The notes: generated by a model not told the origin, from the letters alone. Counted from the stretch's first letter, positions 35,902 through 45,092 are shown. The stretch is DNA of 64,000 nt from Pseudomonas putida (GCF_009883635.2 NZ_CP026115.2:186001-250000), one strand, 5' to 3'. Numbers and translations are program-made.

Positions 35902-36879
35902 GGCAAAGCGCGGCGCCAGCCCGGCCTGGTGCAGGCGCTGCACCAGGTTCGCCAGGCGCCCATGGCGGTAAGCGTCGATGTCGGTCTCGCGGTAGTCATA
36001 GAACCCCACGCCATTGCGCAGGCCGTTGCGCCCGCTGGCCATGTTGTCCAGCACCGACGCCGGCGCCTGGTAGCGCTCGCCCAGGTGGCGGCTGAGGTAG
36101 CTTGAAGCGTGGTGCAGGATGTCGCCGCCGCCCCAGTCGATGAACTCCAGCAGGCCCAGTACCGAGAAGCGCAGGCCAAAGCCAGTACGCACGGCCAGGT
36201 CGATCTGCTCGGCGCTGGCGACCCCCTCCTCGACCATGCGCGCCGCCTCGTTCATCACCAGCGCCTGCAGGCGCGGCACGATGAAGCCGGGGGTGGCGTT
36301 GCACAGCACCGGCACCTTGCCGATGGCCTGCAGGGTGGCCAGCAGCTCAGCGACCACCCGTTCGCTGGTTGTGGCACTGCGCGAGACTTCCACCAGCGGC
36401 ATCAGGTGCGCCGGGTTGAGCCAGTGGGCGTTGACCATGCGCCCGGGCGCGCTGACCATGGCGGCCAGCTCGGTCACCAGGAAGGTCGAAGTGGTCGAGG
36501 CGATGATCGCGTCAGCCGCCACCTGCCGGTCGATCCAGGCAAACGCCTCGCGCTTGGCCTCGAGCACCTCAGGCACCGCCTCGAACACCAGCCGGCAACC
36601 CTGCAGCGCCCGGCCGCCCTCCTCCCGTGTCAGCAGTTGAACCCGCGACAACAGCCGCTCGGCCTGCTGCGCACCGATCATTTCGAGGTCAACCAGGCTC
36701 CGCGCCTCGACGGTAAGGTTACGCCTGACAACCTCGAAGTAGCTGGCCTGGGCTTGCGCCTGCCGGGCCTTCAGGTCGATCAGGCTGACCTGGACGCCGG
36801 CCTGGGCGAAGGCCAGGGCGATGCCCTCGCCCATCCGCCCGGCACCGACCACGGCGATGTGCTGCAATGGCCCGCTCAT
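35863..36879 (-). CDS. 3-hydroxyacyl-CoA dehydrogenase-family protein
   Basis: The 338-residue protein has the NAD-binding motif GAGRMG (residues 12-17) in [30 protein letters not shown] before the catalytic [17 protein letters not shown] (H-x-x-N-P), and a C-terminal 3HCDH domain ([23 protein letters not shown]). It resembles single-domain 3-hydroxyacyl-CoA or carnitine/lambda-crystallin-type dehydrogenases. It is translationally coupled to the octopine-dehydrogenase-like gene (ATGA) and overlaps the convergent chemoreceptor by 39 bp. The substrate is unknown. Confidence 0.82.
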   Translation of the reverse strand: MSGPLQHIAVVGAGRMGEGIALAFAQAGVQVSLIDLKARQAQAQASYFEVVRRNLTVEARSLVDLEMIGAQQAERLLSRVQLLTREEGGRALQGCRLVFEAVPEVLEAKREAFAWIDRQVAADAIIASTTSTFLVTELAAMVSAPGRMVNAHWLNPAHLMPLVEVSRSATTSERVVAELLATLQAIGKVPVLCNATPGFIVPRLQALVMNEAARMVEEGVASAEQIDLAVRTGFGLRFSVLGLLEFIDWGGGDILHHASSYLSRHLGERYQAPASVLDNMASGRNGLRNGVGFYDYRETDIDAYRHGRLANLVQRLHQAGLAPRFASGLEALDQPLLL

Positions 36880-37976
36880 GGCGCGACACCGTCACGCAGC
36901 AAGGCCGCCATCTGCTCGCGGTCGAGCCCCGCCAGGCCGAGGCTTTCCAGGGTGCGGCCTTCACCATACAGGTCACGCCCGGTCACTGCCGAGGCCAACG
37001 CCAGCAAGCCCTGCGCCACGGGGGTCGGCACGCCGGCCCAGCGCCCGACCGAGACCAGCAGCGACAGGCCCAGGCGGGTATCTTCGAGCATGTAGCGGTG
37101 CTGCTGCAGGTCGATCTTTTCGCGCCAGTCACCACTGTCGGTGAGCTTGCCATGGGCGCCGCGGCCGTACATCCACTCATCGCCCTGGTCGGTATTGTAG
37201 TGGTCAGCCAAGGGGAAGTGCGGCGCCGGGTAGCCCAGCGCCTCGCGCACGCGCATGCGTTCGGCATCCAGCGCATTGGTCACCCGGCGGATCGACGGCT
37301 GGGTGCCTTCGTTGTGGATGTCCCACGACTCGAAGTGCTCCAAGGGCCCTGCATTCATCAGGATCAGCGGCGGGTGAATGACCGGCCCGGCATTCATCAA
37401 TGCGCCACTCAGGGCATCTTCGATCGGTTCGACGCTGGGGTAGGCCTCGCGCAGCACGCTGAAGGCATGGACCGAAAGGCGGCTGGGCAGCACGCCGGTC
37501 GGCAGGCGCGTGGCGTAGGCGCTGATCACCAGCTGATCGGCGCCATGCTTGCGCACCAGGTAGGGCAAGGTACCGGTTTCGGCAAAGGCCACCTCGGCGT
37601 GGTTGCCGCAGTCACGCATGGCCTTGGCGAATACATAGCTGCCAAAGGTGCCGGGCGGCAGGAACACTACCTGGCCGGCGCTGAGCAATGGCGCGACTTC
37701 AGCGGCAAGCGCCGCGTGACTGGTCGATGGCAAGGGGATGATGACAAGGTCCGCGCCCTGCAGCGCTTCGGCCAGGTCGCTGACCAGGTGCAGGCTGTCG
37801 CCAAGGGCCAATTGGCGGGTGCCGCGATAATCGCGCACGGTGAGGCTGCCAATCGCCTGCAGGGTTTTCAGGGCCGTAGCGTCACGGCGCCACAGGCGCG
37901 TGGCATGGCCGCGCTCGGCCATCTCGACGGCCGCTGCATAGCAGCCGTGGCCGCCGCCAAGAACAGTGATTTGCAT
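36876..37976 (-). CDS. NAD/NADP octopine/nopaline dehydrogenase-like protein
   Basis: The 366-residue protein begins MQITVLGGGHGCYAAAVEMAERG (GGGHG Rossmann motif) and continues with NAGPVIHPPLILMNAGPLEH and YNTDQGDEWMYGRGAHGKL, features of the octopine/nopaline dehydrogenase family, which reduce imines of keto acids and amino acids. ATG 37976 matches the family start; the upstream frame to 38054 is not needed. It forms an operon with the 3HCDH gene and is probably controlled by the divergently located or adjacent AraC regulator. The reaction is not known. Confidence 0.82.
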   Translation of the reverse strand: MQITVLGGGHGCYAAAVEMAERGHATRLWRRDATALKTLQAIGSLTVRDYRGTRQLALGDSLHLVSDLAEALQGADLVIIPLPSTSHAALAAEVAPLLSAGQVVFLPPGTFGSYVFAKAMRDCGNHAEVAFAETGTLPYLVRKHGADQLVISAYATRLPTGVLPSRLSVHAFSVLREAYPSVEPIEDALSGALMNAGPVIHPPLILMNAGPLEHFESWDIHNEGTQPSIRRVTNALDAERMRVREALGYPAPHFPLADHYNTDQGDEWMYGRGAHGKLTDSGDWREKIDLQQHRYMLEDTRLGLSLLVSVGRWAGVPTPVAQGLLALASAVTGRDLYGEGRTLESLGLAGLDREQMAALLRDGVAP

Positions 37977-38055
37977 GGGTGGAACTCCGCGTGTGTAAGG
38001 TAGGCCGATGCTAGCCAGCACGCGTTTGCCCGGCGCTGCGGATCGCGCAGGCAAG

Positions 38056-39033
38056 CTACCGATTGCGCAGCTTTCGGCCCCTGAGCGTGTCGGAGGGTCG
38101 GCAACCGAAGCGCTGCCGGTACTGCTGGGTGAAATGCGCCGGGCTGTTGATGCCGAAACGCAGCATCACCTCGGTCACGCTGCCCTCGCCCTTCTGCAGC
38201 GCATGGTGCACCGCCTGCAGGCGCCGGTCGCGGATGTACTCGACCGGCGTCTGCCCGATGAACTGGCGAAAGCCGTTCTGCAGCGTGCGCACCGAAACGC
38301 CGCTGAGCGCGCACAAGGTCGCCAGCGCCAGCGGTTGGTCCAGATTGGCCTCGATATGCTCGCGCGCCCGGCGCACATGGCTGGGCAGCGGGGTGCCTGC
38401 CGGTTGCAGCAGCGCGGCGGAATAATTGTGCGGCAACTGGGTCAGCAGCAGTTGCACCAGGTGATCGGCAAGGCCCTGGCGCAATGGCGCCAGGCTCAGT
38501 TGCAGGGCGAACAGCCGGCACAGGTAATCCAGGGTCAGGCCCAGCGCATGCACGCCTGGGTGGTCGGCGGCGAGCGGTACATCGAACGCCAGCGGCTGCC
38601 CCAGGCTGCGCCCCAGCAGCTGCTGCAGATGCAGCTCCAGTGCCTGGCGGGGCATGCTCAGCACCGCATTGCGGCAGGCGCCGCCGGTGACGATGCGGCT
38701 GCTGGCGAATGGCGAACTGACGCTCAGCCCGCCTGCCGCCACGGCCGCATGCGCCTGGCCGTGGCTGACTTCGCACTGTCCCTGCAAGGTGGTGCGGAAC
38801 AGGTACTGCGCCCCAGTGCCCTCAAGGCTGACTTCCACCGGTGCGTCGTAGTGCAACTGCAGCAGACGCACGCCGGCAAACTCCACGCCGTTGACCTGCA
38901 ACTGCGGCGCCGCATCGTCCAGCACTCGCAGCCGATGCGGGCAGAGATAGCGGGCGAGCTGCACCTGCATCTCTGCCACATCCTGCGAGTGAAACAGCGG
39001 AAAGCGCTCCAGCAGCTGGATGTCCGCCAGCAT
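38056..39033 (-). CDS. AraC-family transcriptional regulator
   Basis: The 325-residue protein has an AraC_binding_2-like N-terminal region (YDAPVEVSLEGTGAQYLFRTTLQGQCEVSHG) and two C-terminal HTH motifs (ALATLCALSGVSVRTLQNGFRQFIGQTPVEYI and EVMLRFGINSPAHFTQQYRQRFG). ATG 39033 gives the usual length. It sits 1 bp after the MFS gene's stop on the same strand, so it may be transcribed with catA and the MFS gene. It is likely to control the two downstream dehydrogenase genes. Confidence 0.85.
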   Translation of the reverse strand: MLADIQLLERFPLFHSQDVAEMQVQLARYLCPHRLRVLDDAAPQLQVNGVEFAGVRLLQLHYDAPVEVSLEGTGAQYLFRTTLQGQCEVSHGQAHAAVAAGGLSVSSPFASSRIVTGGACRNAVLSMPRQALELHLQQLLGRSLGQPLAFDVPLAADHPGVHALGLTLDYLCRLFALQLSLAPLRQGLADHLVQLLLTQLPHNYSAALLQPAGTPLPSHVRRAREHIEANLDQPLALATLCALSGVSVRTLQNGFRQFIGQTPVEYIRDRRLQAVHHALQKGEGSVTEVMLRFGINSPAHFTQQYRQRFGCRPSDTLRGRKLRNR

Positions 39034-39034
39034 C

Positions 39035-40393
39035 TCAGGCCTCGGCGGGGTGTTCGCGGCGCATGCTGTCACGGAAGCACTTGCAGCCCTTGGCCAGCAG
39101 CACGATGGCCAGCAGCGAGGCACCGAAGCTGACGATCGACATCGACGAACCGACCGCGGCCGGGGCGCCGAAGTAGCGGTCGGTGATCAACGCCACCAGC
39201 GTGGTGCCCAGGCCCAGCCCGAGCAGGTTGCTGATCAGCAGGAACACCGCCGACACCTGGGCGCGCACCTGGTTGGGCGAGAGGATCTGCATGGCCGCGG
39301 TAGAGGCCGGCATCGGGAACGAGGCAAAGAACATCGCCGGCACCAGCAAGGTCACCGACAGCCACAGCTGGTCGACCTGGGAATACAGCACCGCCGGTAC
39401 GATCATGCCCACCGCGCCGATCACCCCGGTGCGCATGGCCGCATCGCTGCGCCCGCGCTTGGCCAGGTGGTCGGTGAGCCAGCCGCCAAACACCACGCCG
39501 GTGGTGTTGGCCAGCAGCAGGATGGTGCCAAGCATGAAGCCGGCCTGTTCGGGGCTCATGCCGAACTTGCGGATGTACAGCGCCGGGGTCCAGCTCATCA
39601 TGCAGAACAGCGCCATGGCGTAGAACGAGAAGCCCAGGTAATGGCAGCCGAAGGTCGCCCGGTGACGGCCGATGAAGCGCAGGCCATCGCTGAGCCGGAC
39701 CTTGCGGACATTACCGTCGGCATCCAGCTGCGCGCCCTTGCGCTGCGGGTTGCGCACGGTCAGCCAGACCAGCAGGCCGACGATCACCCCGGGCAGGCCG
39801 ACGATGAAGAACGCCAGCTGCCAGGCCTTCATCGCGCCGAGGAAGGCCACCTCGATGGTCTGCGCGTCCTTGAGCAAGGTGATCACGTAGCCGCCGACCA
39901 GGAAGGCGATGCCGCCGCCGACGAACGAACCGATCGAGTAGATGCCCACGGCACGGCCGAGCTTTTCCTTGGGGAACATATCGCTGAACATCGAGTAGGC
40001 CGACGGCGACAGCGCCGCTTCGCCGACACCCACGCCGATGCGCGCCAGGAACATCTGGGTGAAGTTCTTGCTCAGGCCGCAGGCGGCGGTGGCGAAGCTC
40101 CAGAAGATCACCCCCACGGCGATGATGCGCGGGCGCGAGAAACGGTCGGCCAGGTAGGCGATGGGCATGCCCATGAAGGCATAGAACAGCGAGAAGGCCA
40201 GGCCGTGCAGCAGGCTGAACTGGGTGTCGCTCAGCTGCAGGTCGGCTTTGATCGGCTCGATCATCAGGGCCAGAATCTGCCGGTCAACGAACGAGAAGAT
40301 GTAGGCCACCATGCACAGGATGACCACATACCATTCATAGAAATAGCGTTTGTTGTGCTGCTTGAGGTGTTGCTCTTGAGTGAGGGTATTCAT
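39035..40393 (-). CDS. MFS transporter (Spinster/ACS-like)
   Basis: The 452-residue protein has twelve predicted membrane helices with the MFS signature MPIAYLADRFSRPRIIAVGVIFWS between helices 2 and 3, plus FLARIGVGVGEAALSPSAYSM and SFVDRQILALMIEPI near the N-terminus, as in Spinster-type and aromatic-acid carriers of catabolic loci. It lies downstream of catA with 176 bp between. It is a candidate inner-membrane carrier for an aromatic acid such as IAA; the substrate is inference. Confidence 0.83.
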   Translation of the reverse strand: MNTLTQEQHLKQHNKRYFYEWYVVILCMVAYIFSFVDRQILALMIEPIKADLQLSDTQFSLLHGLAFSLFYAFMGMPIAYLADRFSRPRIIAVGVIFWSFATAACGLSKNFTQMFLARIGVGVGEAALSPSAYSMFSDMFPKEKLGRAVGIYSIGSFVGGGIAFLVGGYVITLLKDAQTIEVAFLGAMKAWQLAFFIVGLPGVIVGLLVWLTVRNPQRKGAQLDADGNVRKVRLSDGLRFIGRHRATFGCHYLGFSFYAMALFCMMSWTPALYIRKFGMSPEQAGFMLGTILLLANTTGVVFGGWLTDHLAKRGRSDAAMRTGVIGAVGMIVPAVLYSQVDQLWLSVTLLVPAMFFASFPMPASTAAMQILSPNQVRAQVSAVFLLISNLLGLGLGTTLVALITDRYFGAPAAVGSSMSIVSFGASLLAIVLLAKGCKCFRDSMRREHPAEA

Positions 40394-40520
40394 GCTCGCG
40401 AATTCCTGAAGGGACAGCCTGGAAAGGGATTACAAGGCAGTGACCTGTCAGTAACAGGCGAGCGCACGCAGGGCGGGATTACGCATGACCAAGGACCTTT
40501 ATTGTTATTGGAATGGAGGT

Positions 40521-40566
40521 CTGCGGGAGCGGGCATGTCGGATCGCCGCACCGCCGCTCCCGCAAG
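40521..40566. repeat. REP-like palindrome between MFS and catA
   Basis: TGCGGGAGCGG and CCGCTCCCGCA are inverted arms around a 24-bp stretch (40537-40560) that recurs in the same orientation at 41969-41992. It lies directly after catA and may end its transcript. Confidence 0.6.
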
Positions 40567-40569
40567 TGC

Positions 40570-41505
40570 TCAGATGTTTTGCAGCGCCCGTGGCCGGTGG
40601 CTGCGTTCCTCGGCTTCTGGCGCCTTGGCGGCCTGCAGCTGGAAGTCGAACGACAGCTCGGCAAAGCGCTCGCCCTGCACGCCACGGTCACGCGCCGCAG
40701 CGGCATCGTCGACAAACCGAAGGTCGCCGATCAGGCCGTCGCGGGTGGCGTAAGCGAAGTCGTCCCACAGGTACTTGTCGCCGGCGAAGTTGATCTGCGT
40801 GGTCAGGTGACGGTGACCCGGCGCCGAGATGAAGAAGTGCACGTGTGCCGGGCGCTGGCCGTGGCGGCCGAGCAGGTTCAGGCATTCCTGGGTCGGGCCC
40901 TGCGGGTCGCAGCCATAACCGGACGGCACGATGGAACGGGCCCGGTAGCGGCCTTCGGCATCGGTGACGATGCGCCGGCGCAGGTTGTAGTCGGACTGGG
41001 TCGCATCGAAGTACGAGTAGGTGCCCTGGGTGTTGGCGTGCCACAGGTCGACGGTGGCGCCGGCCAGCGGCTGGCCGTCGGTATCGAACACCTGGCCCTG
41101 GAGGAACATCACCACGCCGGGGTCGGTGCCATCGTCCATGCGCGCTTCACCCTCGGACAGCGGTGCACCGGCCACGTACAGCGGGCCTTCGATGGTGCGC
41201 GGGGTGCCGCCGGTCAAACCGGCTTCGGCGTCCTTGGCGTCCTGCAGCAGGTCGAGGAAGTGCTCGATGCCCAGGCCTGCCGCCAGCAGGCCCGCCTCGT
41301 TGCGCCCGCCGAGGCGGTTGAGGTAGGCGACGGCATGCCAGAACTCGTCCTCGCTGACCTCCAGGTCTTCGATCAGGCGCGCGGTGTCCTGCAGTACGCG
41401 AAGCATGATCTGCTTGAAGCGCGGGTTGCCTTCGGCCTGGCCAAGGCCGGCCACTTGCTCGAAGAAGGCCTGGATATCGGCGGTGTGGGAGATCTTCACG
41501 GTCAT
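40570..41505 (-). CDS. catA: catechol 1,2-dioxygenase
   Basis: The 311-residue intradiol dioxygenase has iron ligands in GTY163SYFD, GY197GCDPQGPTQ and AH221VH223FF, with the N-terminal helical dimer domain (FFEQVAGLGQ, RVLQDTARLIEDLEVSEDEFW). It opens catechol to cis,cis-muconate, the entry to the ortho branch of the beta-ketoadipate pathway. Here it would consume the catechol made by the iac genes. It is the last gene of catBCA with about 50 bp after catC. Confidence 0.95.
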   Translation of the reverse strand: MTVKISHTADIQAFFEQVAGLGQAEGNPRFKQIMLRVLQDTARLIEDLEVSEDEFWHAVAYLNRLGGRNEAGLLAAGLGIEHFLDLLQDAKDAEAGLTGGTPRTIEGPLYVAGAPLSEGEARMDDGTDPGVVMFLQGQVFDTDGQPLAGATVDLWHANTQGTYSYFDATQSDYNLRRRIVTDAEGRYRARSIVPSGYGCDPQGPTQECLNLLGRHGQRPAHVHFFISAPGHRHLTTQINFAGDKYLWDDFAYATRDGLIGDLRFVDDAAAARDRGVQGERFAELSFDFQLQAAKAPEAEERSHRPRALQNI

Positions 41506-41556
41506 TTCTGCTTACCTCGAATTGTTCTTGTCAGGTAGTCGTGGTTCAAGGATGAA

Positions 41557-41847
41557 TCAGCGGTCGTCACTGTGGATCGACGACGGGTGGCGGCACAGGC
41601 CGTCGACCTCGATGTCCATGTACGGGAACAGCGGCAGCTGCATCAGCGTGTCGTGCAGCGCCTCGACGCTGGGCACGTCGAACACGCTGTAGTTGGCGTA
41701 GTGCCCGGCAATGCGCCACAGGTGGCGCCAGGTGCCCTCGCGCTGCAGGCGCTGGGCCAGCTCCTTCTCGTCGGCCTTCAGTTGCGCGGCCTTGGCCGGG
41801 TCCATGTCGACCGGCAGTTTCACGGTCATCTTCACGTGGAACAGCAT
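41557..41847 (-). CDS. catC: muconolactone delta-isomerase
   Basis: The 96-residue protein is a full-length CatC: MLFHVKMTVKLPVDMD at the start, EKELAQRLQREGTWRHLWRIAGHYANYSVFDV in the centre and LPLFPYMDIEVDGLCRHPS at the end. It converts muconolactone to beta-ketoadipate enol-lactone. It lies between catB and catA, the standard Pseudomonas order; a REP-like region of 167 bp separates it from catB. Confidence 0.95.
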   Translation of the reverse strand: MLFHVKMTVKLPVDMDPAKAAQLKADEKELAQRLQREGTWRHLWRIAGHYANYSVFDVPSVEALHDTLMQLPLFPYMDIEVDGLCRHPSSIHSDDR

Positions 41848-41892
41848 GTTGTCTTCTCCTGTCTTACATGAGCTCTAAAAGCTTGTGCAGTC

Positions 41893-41998
41893 CCTGTAGG
41901 AGCGGGCTTGCCCCGCGAAGCAGGCGACGCGGTGGATGGCACGGGCTTCGCCCGTGTTCGCGGGGCAAGTCGGATCGCCGCACCGCCGCTCCTACAGA
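41893..41998. repeat. REP-like pair between catC and catB
   Basis: CTGTAGGAGCGGGCTTGCCC begins the left arm (41894-41919) and TTCGCGGGGCAAG...CCGCTCCTACAG the right, with GCACGGGCTTCGCCCGTG as an inner hairpin. The right arm carries an insertion shared with 40537-40560. Confidence 0.7.
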
Positions 41999-42014
41999 GG
42001 TTTTGTGTGCTCCT

Positions 42015-43136
42015 TCAGCGGCGGGCGAAGCGCGCCAGGCGTTGCTCGTCCAGGGTCAGGCCCAGGCCTGGCGTGCGGGGCACGTGCAGCTGGAAGTCGT
42101 GGTACTGCGGTGGCTCGTTGACGATCTCTTCGGTCAGCAGCAGCGGCCCGAACAGTTCGGTGCCCCAGGTCAGCTGGCGCAGGGTGAGGAAGGCATGGGC
42201 CGAGGCCAGGGTGCCGATCGAGCCTTCGAGCATGGTCCCGCCGTACAGGGCGATACCGGCCGCTTCGGCGATCTGCGCGGTGCGCAGCACGGCACGCGGG
42301 CCGCCGTTCTTGGCGATCTTCAGGGCGAAGATGCTGGCCGCGCCATCGGCGGCCAGGCTGAAGGCATCCTCGACGCTCTCGATGGATTCGTCGGCCATGA
42401 TCGGCGCCGGGCTGCGCTGGTTCAGGCGCACCTGGCCGCCGCGGTTGATGCGTGCGATCGGCTGTTCGATCAGGTCGATGCCGTTGTCGCCGAGCACCCG
42501 GCAGGCACGGATGGCTTGCGATTCGTCCCAGTACTGGTTGACGTCGACCCGCACGCTGGCGCGCTCACCCAGTTCGCGCTTGATCGCCACCACGTGCTTC
42601 AAGTCCTGCTCCAGCGGGTTGGCGCCGATCTTCAGCTTGAACACCCGGTGCCGGCGGATCTGAAGCATGTGCTCGGCTTCGGCGATGTCGCGGGCGGTGT
42701 CGCCGCTGGCCAGGGTCCAGGCCACTTCCAGGCTGTCACGCACACGGCCGCCCAGCAGTTCGCTGACCGGCAGGCCGAGGCGCTTGCCCTGGGCGTCGAG
42801 CAAGGCGCTTTCGATGCCGGACTTGGCGAAGGTGTTGCCCTTGGCCAGCTTGTCGAGCTTGAGCATGGCGGCGTTGATGTTGTCTGCGGGCAAGCCGATC
42901 AGCGCCGGCGCCAGGTGCGCGTCGATGTTGGCCTTGATGCCTTCTGGGCTCTCGTAGCCGTAGGCCAGGCCGCCAATGGTGGTGGCCTCGCCGATGCCTT
43001 CGACGCCGTCGCTGCAGCGCAGGCGCAGCACCACCAGGGTCTGCTGCTGCATGGTGTGCATCGCCAGCTTGTGCGGGCGGATGGTCGGCAGGTCGACGAT
43101 GATCGCGTCGATGCGCTCGATCAGGGCGTTTGTCAT
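42015..43136 (-). CDS. catB: muconate cycloisomerase
   Basis: The 373-residue enolase-superfamily enzyme has a KxK motif in FKLKIGANP (K169/K171 region), metal ligands in RVDVNQYW, DLIEQPI and ADESI, and a late KIAKNGGP lysine. It cyclises cis,cis-muconate to muconolactone. Divergent from catR across 134 bp, it is activated in Pseudomonas by CatR with muconate as inducer. Confidence 0.95.
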   Translation of the reverse strand: MTNALIERIDAIIVDLPTIRPHKLAMHTMQQQTLVVLRLRCSDGVEGIGEATTIGGLAYGYESPEGIKANIDAHLAPALIGLPADNINAAMLKLDKLAKGNTFAKSGIESALLDAQGKRLGLPVSELLGGRVRDSLEVAWTLASGDTARDIAEAEHMLQIRRHRVFKLKIGANPLEQDLKHVVAIKRELGERASVRVDVNQYWDESQAIRACRVLGDNGIDLIEQPIARINRGGQVRLNQRSPAPIMADESIESVEDAFSLAADGAASIFALKIAKNGGPRAVLRTAQIAEAAGIALYGGTMLEGSIGTLASAHAFLTLRQLTWGTELFGPLLLTEEIVNEPPQYHDFQLHVPRTPGLGLTLDEQRLARFARR

Positions 43137-43164
43137 GGTTCGAAGGTCCCGTCAAATCAGGCCG

Positions 43165-43210
43165 CAGGCTGCAGACCCGATACTACATTTACTTGATTAT
43201 TCAAGCATTG
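43165..43210. promoter_or_regulatory. catB-catR divergent promoter with CatR-type site
   Basis: AGACC followed by ATAC (43174-43183) resembles the recognition sequence of CatR at catBC promoters, and CTTGA-TTAT-TCAAG (43192-43205) is an inverted repeat in the same gap. CatR is known to bind the catR-catB interval. The exact sites are inferred. Confidence 0.4.
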
Positions 43211-43270
43211 CGCGAGACCCTGAGAGCCGTCCAATATCAAATGAATCTCCCACCATACCCAGGAGGTCTG

Positions 43271-44158
43271 ATGGAGCTGCGCCACCTTCGCTACTTCAAG
43301 GTCCTGGCCGAAACCCTGAACTTCACCCGCGCCGCCGAACTGCTGCACATCGCTCAGCCGCCGCTGAGCCGGCAGATCAGCCAGCTTGAAGAACAGCTCG
43401 GGACCGTGCTGGTGCTGCGCGAGCGCCCGCTACGCCTGACCGAGGCCGGGCGCTTCTTCTACGAGCAGACCTGCACCTTGCTGCAGCAGCTGGAGAACAT
43501 CAGCGACAACACCCGGCGCATCGGCCAGGGCCAGCGCCAGTGGCTGGGCATCGGTTTCGCCCCCTCCACGTTGTACACGGTATTGCCGGAGCTGATCCGC
43601 GAACTGCGCAAGGACAGCGAGCTGGAACTGGGCCTGAGCGAGATGACCACCCTGCAGCAGGTGGAAGCGCTGAAAAGTGGGCGCATCGACATCGCCTTCG
43701 GCCGCATCCGCATCGACGACCCGGCGATCCAGCAGCAAGTGCTGCGCGAAGACCCGCTGGTGGCGGTATTGCCCAAGGGCCATGCCCTGGCTGGCGCGCC
43801 GCTGACCCTCGAACAGCTGGCCAGGGAAGCGTTCATCCTCTACCCGGCCAACCCCCGGCCGAGCTACGCCGACCACATCCTCGCGCTGTTCGCCCACCAC
43901 GGCATGAGCCTCAAGGTCAGCCAGTGGGCCAACGAGCTGCAGACTGCCATCGGCCTGGTCGCCGTCGGGCTGGGCGTGACCCTGGTGCCGGAGTCGGTGC
44001 AACAGCAGCACCGCACTGATATCGAGTACGCCAGCCTCCTGGACCGCAGCGCGGTCAGCCCGATCATCCTCAGCCGGCGCAAGGGCGACAGCAGCCCGAT
44101 GGTGCAGCGCTGTCTGGCGCTGATCGCCCAGCAGGCCGTAAGCGAGCCTTTGAGCTAG
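43271..44158 (+). CDS. catR: CatR, LysR-family activator of cat genes
   Basis: The 295-residue LysR protein starts MELRHLRYFKVLAETLNFTRAAELLHIAQPPLSRQI, nearly the classical CatR/BenM N-terminus. AGGAGG lies 4 bp before ATG 43271, deciding against the longer frame from 43130. It is divergent from catB, as in other pseudomonads. It responds to cis,cis-muconate. Its stop overlaps by 4 bp that of the convergent LysR gene. Confidence 0.9.
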   Translation: MELRHLRYFKVLAETLNFTRAAELLHIAQPPLSRQISQLEEQLGTVLVLRERPLRLTEAGRFFYEQTCTLLQQLENISDNTRRIGQGQRQWLGIGFAPSTLYTVLPELIRELRKDSELELGLSEMTTLQQVEALKSGRIDIAFGRIRIDDPAIQQQVLREDPLVAVLPKGHALAGAPLTLEQLAREAFILYPANPRPSYADHILALFAHHGMSLKVSQWANELQTAIGLVAVGLGVTLVPESVQQQHRTDIEYASLLDRSAVSPIILSRRKGDSSPMVQRCLALIAQQAVSEPLS

Positions 44159-45057
44159 CCACGTTCGAAAAAGCTGCTGCCCTTTTCCTTGAGCAGCGTC
44201 ACCAACGCCCCTGCCGCTGGCGACAGGTAGCCGTCCGTGCGCACCGACACGGCCACGGTACGGCGCATGGTGGTCTGCTTCAGCGGCACCTCGCGCAGCC
44301 AGGACATGCCCAAGCCATGCTCGAGGGTTTCCCGGGCGGCGAAGCTGAGCAGTTGAGTACGCGCAATCAGGCGCGGCAGCAGCGAGATGGCGTTGGTTTC
44401 GATCTGCACCTGCGGCGCGGGCAACTGGTGGGCGATGAACACGTTGTCGATCCAGCGCCGGGCGGTCACCGTCGGCCCCGCCAGCACCCAGCGGTACTGG
44501 CAGAGGCGCTGCAGGGTGATGGGGCCGGCGAAGATCGGGTGCTCGGCACTGGCCACCACGATCGCTTCATCTTCGAGGATGGGATAGGTGGTGAACTCGC
44601 GGTCCATGGCGATCTGCGGTGAGATGATCACATCAAGGCGCCCGGCGCGCAGGGATTCCTTGAGCACATCGTCCTGGGCGATGGACAGCTTCAAGGTCAC
44701 CTCCGGTGCCCGTTCCAGCAACGCTGCGGTCAGGTGCGGCAGCAGGTGGTCGGCCATGCTCGCCGCGCAGCCCAGGCGGATGTTGCCGACCAGCCCGCTG
44801 GCGAAGTCACGCACCTCGCGCTCGGTCTCGGCGATGTTCAGTTGCAACTGCTTGCCCCGCGCCAGCAGCAGCTTGCCGACATCGGTGAGCTTGATGCGCC
44901 GGCCATCGCGCTGGAACAACCGGGTACCCAGGGATTCTTCCAGGCGCTGAATGCTCTTGCTCAACGCCGGCTGGCTGCGGTTGAGCTTCTCCGCCGCCCG
45001 GCCCAGGTGGCCCAGCTCGGCGATGGTTTCGAAATAGGTGAGGTCACGCAGGTCCAT
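44155..45057 (-). CDS. LysR-family regulator, divergent from AbrB-family transporter
   Basis: The 300-residue LysR protein has the HTH LTYFETIAELGHLGRAAEKLNRSQPALSKSIQRLEESLG and a substrate domain (NIRLGCAASMADHLLPHLTAALLER, LRAGRLDVIIS, TNAISLLPRLIARTQLLSF). It resembles GbpR/CbbR-group regulators of small transport genes. It probably controls the divergent transporter at 45182; candidate sites with ATTCAT repeats lie between. The effector is unknown. Confidence 0.83.
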   Translation of the reverse strand: MDLRDLTYFETIAELGHLGRAAEKLNRSQPALSKSIQRLEESLGTRLFQRDGRRIKLTDVGKLLLARGKQLQLNIAETEREVRDFASGLVGNIRLGCAASMADHLLPHLTAALLERAPEVTLKLSIAQDDVLKESLRAGRLDVIISPQIAMDREFTTYPILEDEAIVVASAEHPIFAGPITLQRLCQYRWVLAGPTVTARRWIDNVFIAHQLPAPQVQIETNAISLLPRLIARTQLLSFAARETLEHGLGMSWLREVPLKQTTMRRTVAVSVRTDGYLSPAAGALVTLLKEKGSSFFERG

Positions 45058-45092
45058 GATTCATGAATTTCAGTTATGGATTCATCGAAAGT
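45057..45092. promoter_or_regulatory. candidate LysR operator
   Basis: ATTCATGAAT (45059-45068) is a 10-bp palindrome, and ATTCATCGAA follows at about 45080. Two ATTCAT half sites about one to two helical turns apart, next to the LysR start, fit a LysR recognition/activation site. Confidence 0.35.
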
